Origin: Paracoccus pantotrophus
Lineage (GTDB): Bacteria > Pseudomonadota > Alphaproteobacteria > Rhodobacterales > Rhodobacteraceae
Direction: 5' to 3'
NCBI RefSeq assembly: GCF_008824185.1
Contig: NZ_CP044424.1
Location: 35,950-99,949, forward strand
DNA length: 64,000 bases
In this document: positions 8,303-16,242 of the stretch, one piece after another
Position numbering within the stretch: the first letter of the stretch is position 1
Layout: every line of letters starts with the position of its first letter
Position numbers and translations under genes: made by a program
The notes under the pieces: model-generated
Told to the model about the DNA's origin: nothing
Seen by the model: the letters and a program-made list of their open reading frames with translations, nothing else
Databases searched by the model: none

Positions 8303-9445
8303 ATGCTACCCAATTCCCCCGAAACCGCAAAGCTTGTCGGCCGCATCTGGCGCCCCGGCAAAGGTCCGTCCGTGGTGATCCTGCGTGATGGCGCCCTGAT
8401 CGACGTGACCGAATCGGTCGTCTCCATGGCTGATTTCCTGGACGATGATCCCGCAGGCCGGTTCGACGGCCTGACCGGCGAGGCCGTCGGCACGCCCGAC
8501 GACCTGGTGCTGGACCCGGCGGAAATGGGCTATCACGCCGAACGCCCCTGCCTGCTGGCGCCCTGCGATTTCCAGGCGCTGAAAGCCTGCGGCGTGACCT
8601 TCGCGCAAAGCATGGTCGAGCGCGTGATCGACGAGCGCACCTCGGGCGATCCGGCCCGCGCGGACCAGTTGCGCCAGCGCATCGGCGCACTGATCGGCGA
8701 CAGCCTGTCGAATATCGAGGCGGGTTCCAAAAAGGCCGCCGAGGTCAAGACGGCACTCATCGCCGAGGGCCTGTGGTCGCAATATCTGGAAGTCGGCATC
8801 GGCCCGGATGCCGAGGTCTTCACCAAGTCGCAGCCGATGTCGGCGGTCGGCCATGGCGCACAGGTCGGCGTGAACCGCATCTCGGACTGGAACAACCCCG
8901 AGCCCGAGGTGGTGCTGGCGGTGGACAGCCGGGGCAACATTCGCGGCGCGACGCTGGGCAACGACGTAAACCTGCGCGATGTCGAGGGGCGCTCGGCGCT
9001 ATTGCTGGGCAAGGCCAAGGACAACAACGCCTCGTGCAGCATCGGCCCGTTCATCCGCCTGTTCGACGATGCCTTCACCCTTGCCGACATCGAAAACGCC
9101 ACGCTGACCATGGCCGTCACCGGCACCGACGGCTTCCATATGTCCGGCCGCTCGAACATGGCCGAGATCAGCCGCAAACCCGCCGATCTGGTCTCGCAGA
9201 CGATGAACAAGTCGCATCAATACCCCGACGGCTTCATGCTGTTCCTGGGCACCATGTTTGCCCCGACGCAGGACCGCGCCGAGAAGGGCTCGGGCTTTAC
9301 CCACAAGCCGGGCGACGTGGTCGAGATCTCGACCCCGCTCCTGGGCACGTTGCGCAATACCGTCGTCCATTCCGACGAAGCCGCGCCTTGGACCTTCGGT
9401 ACCCGCGCCCTGATGCGCAACCTGGCCGGACGGGGGTTGCTGTGA
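8303..9445 (+). CDS. Fumarylacetoacetate hydrolase-family protein (sugar-acid dehydratase/hydrolase type)
   Basis: Member of the FAH superfamily, which uses a divalent metal to cleave or dehydrate 2-keto acids. I take ATG 8303 (380 residues) because GAGGAGGT is well spaced before it; a GTG at 8294 falls inside that site. Metal-site residues appear in NPEPEVVLAVD and in GNDVNLRDVEG, with KAKDNNASC following. The long N-terminal domain and total length resemble the 2-keto-3-deoxy-sugar-acid dehydratase branch (AraD1/KdaD-like) more than small acylpyruvases. The product could feed the ALDH across the divergent promoter. It overlaps the next gene by 4 bp. Confidence 0.85.
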   Translation: MLPNSPETAKLVGRIWRPGKGPSVVILRDGALIDVTESVVSMADFLDDDPAGRFDGLTGEAVGTPDDLVLDPAEMGYHAERPCLLAPCDFQALKACGVTFAQSMVERVIDERTSGDPARADQLRQRIGALIGDSLSNIEAGSKKAAEVKTALIAEGLWSQYLEVGIGPDAEVFTKSQPMSAVGHGAQVGVNRISDWNNPEPEVVLAVDSRGNIRGATLGNDVNLRDVEGRSALLLGKAKDNNASCSIGPFIRLFDDAFTLADIENATLTMAVTGTDGFHMSGRSNMAEISRKPADLVSQTMNKSHQYPDGFMLFLGTMFAPTQDRAEKGSGFTHKPGDVVEISTPLLGTLRNTVVHSDEAAPWTFGTRALMRNLAGRGLL

Positions 9446-10407
9446 GCGGAGCCACCCTGAAACTGGTCGTCACCGACCAGGCCTTCGGCAATACCCGGCA
9501 CGAACAGGCGGCAGCCGAGGCCGCCGGCGCCGCCTTCACCGAGTTCCACTGCCGCAGCGAGGACGAGGCGCTGGAGGCGGTGCGGGGCGCAAATGCCGTG
9601 CTGAACAACTTCGCCCCGATGACGCGCAAGGTCATGGCGGCGATGGCGCCTGGCGCGGTCGTGGTGCGCTATGGCGTGGGCGTGGACAATGTCGATCTGG
9701 CCGCGGCACGCGATCTGGGTGTGCGCATCTGCAACGTGCCCGATTACGGCGTCGACGAGGTCGCCGACCATGCCGCCGCGATGACGCTGGCCTTGGCGCG
9801 CAAGCTGGGCAGCTATGACGACGGCATTCGCGCCGGCGAATGGAAGATCGACCGGATGGTGGACGGGCTGCGCTCGCTGCGCGACACCACTGTCGGCCTG
9901 ATCGGGCTGGGCCGGATCGCGCGGGCCTATGCCGCGCGCATGGCTGTATTCGGCTGCCGCATCACCGGCTTTGATCCCTTCATTCCCGAGGACCAGATCC
10001 GCGCGGCCGGCATCACCCCCCTGCCCCGCGACGAAGTGATTTCCGGCGCCAATGTCCTGTCGCTGCACGTCCCCCTGACGCCCGAAACGCGGCACCTGAT
10101 AGGCGCCGCCGCCATCGCGCGCATGCCCAAGGGAGCGATCCTGATCAATTGCTCGCGCGGCGGGCTGGTGGACGAGGATGCGTTGGCCGGGGCGCTGATG
10201 TCCGGTCACCTGTCCGGCGCCGGCCTCGACGTGTTCGAAAAGGAACCGCTTCCGCCGGGTTCGGCCTTGCGCGAGGCGCCGCATGTGATCATGTCGCCCC
10301 ATGCCGCCTTCTATTCCGATGCCTCGGTCGATGCTCTGCAACGGCTGGCGTCGGAGGAGGCGTTGCGTGGCTTGCGCGGCGAGCCGCTGCGCTGCGCACT
10401 GACCTGA
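9442..10407 (+). CDS. D-isomer-specific 2-hydroxyacid dehydrogenase (CtBP-like)
   Basis: NAD(P)-dependent interconversion of a 2-hydroxy acid and a 2-keto acid. Starts at GTG 9442 inside the GTGA overlap with the FAH gene, giving 321 residues. The Rossmann motif GLGRIARAYAARM is near residue 150. The catalytic Arg lies in LINCSRGGLVDE, the Glu in DVFEKEPLPPG, and the His in SPHAAFYSD. The closing of the active site by VRYGVGVDNVDL is typical. Second gene of a three-gene operon; it probably handles a sugar-derived keto or hydroxy acid. Confidence 0.9.
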   Translation: MSGATLKLVVTDQAFGNTRHEQAAAEAAGAAFTEFHCRSEDEALEAVRGANAVLNNFAPMTRKVMAAMAPGAVVVRYGVGVDNVDLAAARDLGVRICNVPDYGVDEVADHAAAMTLALARKLGSYDDGIRAGEWKIDRMVDGLRSLRDTTVGLIGLGRIARAYAARMAVFGCRITGFDPFIPEDQIRAAGITPLPRDEVISGANVLSLHVPLTPETRHLIGAAAIARMPKGAILINCSRGGLVDEDALAGALMSGHLSGAGLDVFEKEPLPPGSALREAPHVIMSPHAAFYSDASVDALQRLASEEALRGLRGEPLRCALT

Positions 10408-10420
10408 GGAGGAGCTTCGA

Positions 10421-11182
10421 ATGGATTACAGGTCAAAACAGGATCTGACCGGCAGGCTGGCGCTGGTCACCGGCGCGGGCCAGGGCATCGGCGCCGCCAT
10501 CGCCGAGGGGCTGGCAGCGACCGGGGCCGAGGTGATCTGCACCGACATCCTGCGCGACCGCGCCGAGATCACCGCCCGCGACCTGAGGGCCAAAGGCTTC
10601 AAGGTCCGGGCCGAGGCGCTGGACGTGACCGACGGCGTCGCCATCGACGCGCTGGCGGCGGCGCTGCCGCCGCTGGACGTTCTGGTCTGCAACGCCGGCA
10701 TCGTCACCAACACCCCGGCCGAGGACATGACGGACGCCGAATGGGACAAGGTGATCGCCGTGAACCTGACCGGGGTCTTCCGCACCTGCCGCGGCTTCGG
10801 GCGGCGCATGCTGGAGGCCGGGCGCGGCTCCATCGTCAATATCGGCTCGATGTCGGCCCAGATCGTCAACGTGCCGCAGCCGCAATGCCATTACAACGCA
10901 TCGAAGGCCGGCGTGCATCACCTGACGAAATCGCTGGCCGTCGAATGGGCCACGCGCGGGGTGCGGGTGAACGCCGTCGCGCCGACCTATATCGAGACCC
11001 CGCTGCTGCACGGGTTGGAAAGCCAGCCCGGATTGGTGTCGCGCTGGCTGGAGATGACGCCTGCCGGACGGATGGGGCAACCGCACGAGATCGCCTCGGT
11101 GGTGCAGTTCCTCGCCTCGGATGCGTCGAGCCTGCTGACCGGCGCGGTCATCAACGCCGATGCGGGCTATACTTGCATCTGA
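10421..11182 (+). CDS. SDR-family NAD(P)-dependent oxidoreductase
   Basis: Classical short-chain dehydrogenase, 253 residues, likely oxidising a sugar or polyol hydroxyl. Cofactor motif TGAGQGIG is near residue 18, NAG at CNAGIV, catalytic Ser in NIGSMSAQI, and catalytic YNASKAGVHHL about 13 residues later. The acidic residue after beta-2 (CTDI) favours NAD. GAGGAG precedes the ATG by 7 bp. Last gene of the FAH operon. It could carry out the first oxidation of the imported sugar, with the FAH enzyme acting later. Confidence 0.92.
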   Translation: MDYRSKQDLTGRLALVTGAGQGIGAAIAEGLAATGAEVICTDILRDRAEITARDLRAKGFKVRAEALDVTDGVAIDALAAALPPLDVLVCNAGIVTNTPAEDMTDAEWDKVIAVNLTGVFRTCRGFGRRMLEAGRGSIVNIGSMSAQIVNVPQPQCHYNASKAGVHHLTKSLAVEWATRGVRVNAVAPTYIETPLLHGLESQPGLVSRWLEMTPAGRMGQPHEIASVVQFLASDASSLLTGAVINADAGYTCI

Positions 11183-11726
11183 CGGCGGCGCGACACAGGA
11201 TCGCCGGACACCGGCAGGTTCTCACGGCCCACCTGCCCCCGCCGTCAGTGGCTGTGGCCGACTTGGCGGGACGGCGCAGCCGGTCTTTCGAAAGCCGCCA
11301 CCCTGACGAACGGTGATCCGATCGGCACAGGCATGCACATCCACGAAACAGTCAACCACTGTGGAATGAGCCGACTATTTGTTGCTGTCTAGGCCCACTG
11401 GCCGGTCTTCGACAGCAAGACCATGTTCACTATTGGTCCGAGGACAATAGTTGAGCGGCGGAAGCGCTGTGGAAGCCATCGAAAGGACCGGCATATAGGG
11501 CACAAGGTGCTGGCAATCCCCGGCTCTGTGGAACTGTCTTCGACGCTTGCGCGATTCAAAGGGTCACGCTCAGGCCGAAACCCTGGCAGGGCCTTGTTTC
11601 TCAAGACCCTAGCTCTCCAAACCGCCCACTGAATGAACCTGATTTCGGATGGCCTGAGCAGCTTGCAAGCAAGTCTGTCTGGCAACACGGCAGCGATATC
11701 CTGCCGCGGGGAAGCGGCCACGAGAA
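11183..11726. other. Intergenic stretch with no convincing gene
   Basis: About 540 bp between the SDR stop and the BCCT terminator. Open frames here have no recognisable domain or ribosome site. The one structured element is a dyad around 11429-11449 (CTATTGGTCCGAGGACAATAG), which shares TATTGGTCCGA with the promoter dyad at 34494-34508. No RNA gene was recognised. Confidence 0.6.
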
Positions 11727-11750
11727 ATGGGCGGAAACCTGCCCGCCCAT
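11727..11750 (-). terminator. Hairpin terminator of the BCCT transporter gene
   Basis: Read on the minus strand, ATGGGCGG and CCGCCCAT form an 8-bp stem with an 8-nt loop 16 bp after the BCCT stop codon, followed by TTCTCG. The T tract is short, so strength is uncertain. Confidence 0.55.
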
Positions 11751-11766
11751 CCCATGCGTGACGCCC

Positions 11767-13506
11767 TCAGCCCAGTTCGCGCCTTTCACCCAGAAGGCCC
11801 TTGACGATGGCCCAGCAGGCCCCCAGCAGCACCAGCGTAAAGGGCAGCCCGGTTGAAACCGCCATCGCCTGCAGGGCCGTCAGCCCGCCGCCCAGCAACA
11901 GCGCGATGGCGACCAGCCCCTCGAAACTGCACCAGAAGATGCGCTGCGGCACCGGGGCGTGGATCTTGCCGCCCGCGGCGATGGTGTCGATCACCAGCGA
12001 TCCCGAATCCGACGAGGTCACGAAAAAGACGATGACCAGCACGATGCCCACGAAACTGGTGATCGCGGTCAGCGGCAGCTGCGACAGCATTTGGAACAGC
12101 TGCAATTCCAGCGCCGCATCGGCCACGCCGGAAAAGCCGCCCAGCGTCATCGTGATCGCCGTGCCGCCGAAGGCGGTCATCCACAGCACCGAGATGAGCG
12201 AGGGCACGATCAGCACCGCGACCAGGAATTGCCGCACCGTGCGGCCGCGGCTGACTCGGGCGATGAACATGCCGACAAAGGGCGACCAACTGATCCACCA
12301 GGCCCAGTAAAAGGCCGTCCAGCCCTGGCGGAAATTGTCGTCGTCGCGTCCGAAGGGATTGGACAGCGGGATCAGGTCGGCGGCATAGGCGCCCAGATTG
12401 CCGAAAAACCCGGTCAGGATCTGCCAGGTCGGCCCGACCAGGATCACGAACAGCAACAGGATCAGCGCCAGCACCATGTTGATCTCGGACAGCCGCTTGA
12501 CGCCCTTTTCCACCCCCAGCACCACCGAACCCGTCGCGACGCCGGTGATGATGACGATAAGCGCGATCTTGGCGGCGCTGGCGGTGCTCCAGCCGAACAG
12601 GAAATGAAAGCCGGCCGCGGCCTGCTCGGCCCCGATCCCCAGCGAGGTGGCCAGCCCGAACAGGGTCGCCAGCACGGCCAGGACGTCGATGACATGGCCC
12701 GGCCAGCCCCAGACCCTTTCGCCGAACAGCGGATGAAAGACCGAGCGCAGCGTCAGCGGCAGCCCCTTGTTATAGGCAAACAGCGCCAATGCCAGCGCCA
12801 CCACCGCATAGATCGCCCAGGGGTGCAGCCCCCAGTGAAAGATGGTCGCGGCCATGGCCAGGCGGCGGGCGGCCATCTCGTCCCCCGGCGCCCCGTCCAG
12901 CGGCGCCCAGTCGGTGCGGATGCCGTCCTCGACCACCGGCCCGCCCAGGGCGGCGGTGAAATGCCCCAGCGGCTCGCTGACGCCATAGAACATCAGCCCA
13001 ATGCCCATGCCGGCGGCGAACAGCATCGCGAACCAGCCGGTCAGGCTGAAATCCGGCGTCGCTTCGGGGCCGCCAAGCCGGATCCCTCCCAGCGGCGACA
13101 GGATCAGGCCAAGGCAAAGCAGGACGAACACATTGCCCGCGATCAGGAAGAACCAGTCGAAGCGGCTGGTCACCAGGTCGCGCAATCCGGCGAAGAACGG
13201 CCCCAATACCGTCGGGAACAGCAGCGTGGCGGCGGTGAACAGCACCACGGCCACGGCCGAGATCATGAAGACCGGGTTATGGATGTCGAAGGCGACCGGC
13301 CTGACGCCCTCGATATTGTCCTGGCCGATCTGGTATTCGGTCTCGATGATCTCGGTCGGCCCCTCGGGCTGCGGCAGCGCCTCGACGCCCGGATCGGGGT
13401 CGGGGTCGAGATGGCCCGCCAGGGCCTCCTGCTCTCGCCAAAGATCGCCGGGATGGCCCTTGTGGCTTTTGTGAGGCGGTTTGTCGGGTGTGGGTGTCTG
13501 TGACAT
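11767..13506 (-). CDS. BCCT-family betaine/choline/carnitine transporter
   Basis: Inner-membrane sodium- or proton-coupled importer of a trimethylammonium compound such as glycine betaine or choline. I start at ATG 13506 (MSQTPTPDK), 579 residues; a longer frame to 13662 gives an implausible N-terminus. A hydrophilic cytosolic N-tail of about 85 residues, rich in Pro, Asp and Glu, precedes about 12 membrane segments. Family motifs include FAAGMGIGLMFYGVSEP (segment 3, glycine stretch), FHWGLHPWAIY, WTAFYWAWWISWSPFVGMFIARVSRGRT (aromatic box) and TSSDSGSLV. No linked regulator. A terminator-like hairpin follows. Confidence 0.93.
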   Translation of the reverse strand: MSQTPTPDKPPHKSHKGHPGDLWREQEALAGHLDPDPDPGVEALPQPEGPTEIIETEYQIGQDNIEGVRPVAFDIHNPVFMISAVAVVLFTAATLLFPTVLGPFFAGLRDLVTSRFDWFFLIAGNVFVLLCLGLILSPLGGIRLGGPEATPDFSLTGWFAMLFAAGMGIGLMFYGVSEPLGHFTAALGGPVVEDGIRTDWAPLDGAPGDEMAARRLAMAATIFHWGLHPWAIYAVVALALALFAYNKGLPLTLRSVFHPLFGERVWGWPGHVIDVLAVLATLFGLATSLGIGAEQAAAGFHFLFGWSTASAAKIALIVIITGVATGSVVLGVEKGVKRLSEINMVLALILLLFVILVGPTWQILTGFFGNLGAYAADLIPLSNPFGRDDDNFRQGWTAFYWAWWISWSPFVGMFIARVSRGRTVRQFLVAVLIVPSLISVLWMTAFGGTAITMTLGGFSGVADAALELQLFQMLSQLPLTAITSFVGIVLVIVFFVTSSDSGSLVIDTIAAGGKIHAPVPQRIFWCSFEGLVAIALLLGGGLTALQAMAVSTGLPFTLVLLGACWAIVKGLLGERRELG

Positions 13507-13938
13507 GCGTCCCTTTCTCATTTGTGGTGCGATCGGGCGCCGAAAACTTCGACTCGGCGCCCAGGGCGCCTGCGCGCACGAGGATTTCACAACGTCGTCA
13601 TGATCGCCACCCACATACGAGATCGGCAATCGGAAGGTCGGATGCCAAGTTAGCAGTAGCATTAGCCACTCTGGTTCTGCCTATGACGGAGATGGGCATC
13701 ATGCTCAGCAGGCACGCCGCATTTTAGCCTCCCGCATCACCCCCATCGCATAGGCGCCAACCAAGCCGCTACGACCAGCCTCTTCCTGATGCAATCCGAC
13801 GTGGCGTTCCCTCAGCGGTTGCGCGACCGCCCGGGCATCGTGGCCTTCCGCACGGCTTGCAAGCGGTTTCTGATTGATTTGGTCGGAAATTGCGCACCTG
13901 CATCCTCTCTCGTCTGTTCAAGGATTCCCAACTTTCGG

Positions 13939-14245
13939 ATGACCGATTCCGTCCATCTTGCCTGCCTTTACATGAAGGACCGGCCCGGTCTGCGTCGGTT
14001 CCTGACAAGAATGACCGGCAGCCTCGGCATGGCGGACGACCTGATCCAGGACGCGTTCTCGCGCGTGCTGGAGAAAGAGGGCGGAATGGCCGGGGTCCGC
14101 GATCCGCGTGCCTATCTGCGCCGATCGGCACGCACCTTGCGATCAACGCGCTGATGGCGCAGCGACGCAATGCCGACATCGCGGATATGCCCGAAACCGC
14201 CGATCCGGCGCCCGCGGCCGAGGCGTTCTGGAACCGCCTGGCCTC
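13939..14245 (+). pseudogene. Truncated and frameshifted ECF sigma factor (FecI-like)
   Basis: Starts MTDSVHLACLYMKDRPGLRR and covers sigma region 2, with the core-binding stretch GMADDLIQDAFSRVLE and DPRAYLRRSAR. A one-base deletion near 14137-14141 (CGCACCTTGCGATC, where TTG-GCG-ATC is expected) breaks the frame. The next frame continues with INALMAQRRNADIADMPET. Homology stops at about 14245, where the IS66 remnant begins, so region 4 is missing. This is the remnant of an iron-uptake-type sigma gene interrupted by an insertion sequence. Its partner anti-sigma and receptor genes are not in the window. Confidence 0.65.
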
Positions 14246-14695
14246 CTCAGCGATCGGCGAACCTTGCGATCGGTGGATGTCTACGAACTTGCGCCTGACA
14301 TGGGCCATGCAGGCGACCTCGCGAATGGCGCCGGAACGGTAGAGATCCTCGAACCCGGCATAGCCGTCGGCATGCATCCAGCCGCGGAAACGGGCCAGAT
14401 GATCCTTGGGGTGCTGACCCTTGCGGTCGCCCGAGAAGCGATACCATGCGGCAGGCGGAGCATCGCCATCCCATGGGCGCTCATCGCGGGCATAGGTCCA
14501 GAGCCGGGCCGTCTGGGTCTTGCCGGTGCCGGGCGCCAGCATCCGCACCGGCGTATCGTCGGCGAAGATCGCCTCGGCCGACAGGACATGGCGCCCGATG
14601 GCCTCGGCCAGTGGCTCCAGAAGGGTGGTGGTCTTGCGCATGTCGGTGACCCCGGCAGCCAGCCAGACCCGCGTGTTGGCCGGAACCGGGATCAC
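14246..14695 (-). pseudogene. IS66-family remnant: tnpB start fused to internal tnpC piece
   Basis: The frame opens with the TnpB N-terminus (IPVPANTRVWLAAGVTDMRK) and passes without a stop into an internal TnpC stretch: LLEPLAEAIGRHVLSAEAIF, DDTPVRMLAPGTGKT, GYAGFEDLYRSGAIREVACM, AHVRRKFVDIHRSQGSPIAE. An internal deletion has therefore removed most of tnpB and the front of tnpC, and the tnpC end is cut at the sigma-factor junction. The product is not expected to be a working transposase. Confidence 0.75.
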
Positions 14696-15051
14696 GCCGA
14701 AAGTCCCCGGATCAGCCGCGCCAGCGCCTCAGGATCATAGCTGCCGCTGATCCGCATCCGGTGACCGCCCGCCAGCTCGATCTCGATGTGGTTCTCGGCG
14801 GCAGGTGCCGCCGGAGTAGACCTGGTCTCCGCGACGATCTCTACGGGCAGAAACCGCGCCTCCTCTGCTGGGCGCGCAACCGAGGTGGGGTCCGGCGCAT
14901 AACGGGGATCGCGCAGCCACTTGAAGATCAGGTTCGCGTTCACCGCGTAGCGCCGCGCCACCTGAGCCACGGAAACGCCCGGCGCCGCCGTCTGGAAACA
15001 GATCGAACGCTTCTCCTCATCCGTCCAAAGTCGCTTCGTCCGACGCGCCAC
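14692..15051 (-). CDS. tnpA: IS66-family OrfA (TnpA-like HTH protein)
   Basis: Accessory DNA-binding protein of IS66 elements. I start at GTG 15051 (read as MARRTKRLWTDEEKRSIC), 119 residues. The HTH of transposase_8 type spans about residues 8-50 (VSVAQVARRYAVNANLIFKWL), followed by a disordered Pro/Ala linker and the conserved tail IEIELAGGHRMRISGSYDPE. It overlaps the TnpB start by 4 bp, the normal IS66 arrangement, so this gene is intact while its partners are deleted. Confidence 0.8.
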   Translation of the reverse strand: MARRTKRLWTDEEKRSICFQTAAPGVSVAQVARRYAVNANLIFKWLRDPRYAPDPTSVARPAEEARFLPVEIVAETRSTPAAPAAENHIEIELAGGHRMRISGSYDPEALARLIRGLSA

Positions 15052-15060
15052 GCCATCACC

Positions 15061-15090
15061 ATAGTGTCCACTATCAATGGTGGACACTAT
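15061..15090. repeat. 11-bp inverted repeat at an IS boundary
   Basis: ATAGTGTCCAC and GTGGACACTAT flank an 8-bp spacer just upstream of the IS66 OrfA start and before the IS21 remnant. It may be an IS end or a hairpin at the junction of the two elements. The core TGTCCAC/GTGGACA recurs in the 105-bp element at 40806-40910. Confidence 0.45.
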
Positions 15091-15112
15091 CCGCCTCTTT
15101 CACCACGCGGCA

Positions 15113-15199
15113 GGGCGGTCAGGCCGGACGCTTACGGTCCATCTTGGCAGCTATGAGGCGCTGATCGGCACCTCTGTCATGGTGGAGACAGGCGCATGA
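15113..15199 (+). pseudogene. 3' remnant of IS21-family istA
   Basis: About 28 codons of open frame ending at TGA 15197-15199, which overlaps the istB ATG as ATGA, the normal istA-istB coupling. The visible tail (LTVHLGSYEALIGTSVMVE) is too short for firm homology, so the call rests mainly on position. The rest of istA is gone. Confidence 0.45.
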
Positions 15200-16092
15200 A
15201 GGCCGTATCCCACGCGGTCGACGAGGCCCGTCTCGGCATCATGCTGAACGACCTCAGGCTGCCGACGATCAAGACACTCTGGCCCCAGTTCGCCGAACGG
15301 GCGGATCGGGAGGGCTGGCCTGCCGCGCGCTTCCTGGCCGCAATCGCCGAGCATGAGCTGGCTGAACGGTCGCAGCGCAGGATCACGAGGCACCTGGCGG
15401 AAGCTCACCTGCCGCCCGGTAAGACGCTCGACAGCTTCGCCTTCGAGGCGGTCCCGATGATCTCGAAGGCTCAGGTGATGGCCATGGCCGCCGGCGACAG
15501 CTGGCTGGCCAAGGGTGCCAATGTGCTGATGTTTGGCCCGCCAGGTGGCGGCAAGAGCCATCTCGCGGCCGCCATTGGCCTTGCGCTGATCGAGAACGGC
15601 TGGCGCGTCCTCTTCACCAGGACCACCGACTTGGTTCAGAAGCTGCAACTCGCAAGGCGGGAGCTGCAACTCGAGGCCGCCCTTGCAAAACTCGACAAGT
15701 TCGACCTGCTGATCCTCGACGATCTTGCCTATGTCTCCAAGGATCAGGCTGAAACCAGCGTTCTCTTCGAACTCATCTCGGCGCGATACGAACACCGCTC
15801 CATCATGATCACGGCCAATCAGCCATTCGGAGAATGGAACAGGGTCTTCCCGGATCCGGCCATGACCTTGGCCGCCGTCGACCGCCTGGTTCACCACGCG
15901 ACCATCTTCGAGATGAACGTCGAAAGCTATCGACGACGCTCCGCCCTCGAGGGCAAACGCCAGCGGGGCCGTCCGGCGGCCTACGCGACAATCAAGAACA
16001 CTCCCAAGGTTGACGCGGCGCGGCAATCAGAATGTGACGACGACGTTGCCAGCGACAATCAGCGTGATAACCTCAGCGATGCCGCGACATAG
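15196..16092 (+). CDS. istB: IS21-family helper ATPase IstB
   Basis: AAA+ ATPase that assists the IstA transposase in target selection. The 298-residue protein has an N-terminal IstB region (LRLPTIKTLWPQFAERAD), Walker A FGPPGGGKSHLA near residue 120, Walker B LLILDDLAYV and sensor ITANQPFGEW. The C-tail is hydrophilic. Because its partner istA survives only as a short tail, the element is probably immobile. Confidence 0.92.
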   Translation: MKAVSHAVDEARLGIMLNDLRLPTIKTLWPQFAERADREGWPAARFLAAIAEHELAERSQRRITRHLAEAHLPPGKTLDSFAFEAVPMISKAQVMAMAAGDSWLAKGANVLMFGPPGGGKSHLAAAIGLALIENGWRVLFTRTTDLVQKLQLARRELQLEAALAKLDKFDLLILDDLAYVSKDQAETSVLFELISARYEHRSIMITANQPFGEWNRVFPDPAMTLAAVDRLVHHATIFEMNVESYRRRSALEGKRQRGRPAAYATIKNTPKVDAARQSECDDDVASDNQRDNLSDAAT

Positions 16093-16242
16093 AATCTCAT
16101 CCTGACTGTCGCGCAAGTCTCACCCAGATTGCCGCGCTATACCTGAGCCTAAGAGAATGAGGATCGTAATTCCTATACTTGGAGCGGCACAGCGGCCAGA
16201 TATGGCGGCGCCAGTTCGCCACGATCAGGCGCGTTTCGAAGC

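Noticed and set aside
11389..11721. 110-codon minus-strand frame in the gap before the BCCT gene
   Set aside because: No recognisable domain, no ribosome site, and coding-like bias is weak; left as intergenic.
11959..13503. 514-codon plus-strand frame over the BCCT gene
   Set aside because: Low-complexity Arg/Gln/His/Asp shadow of the transporter.
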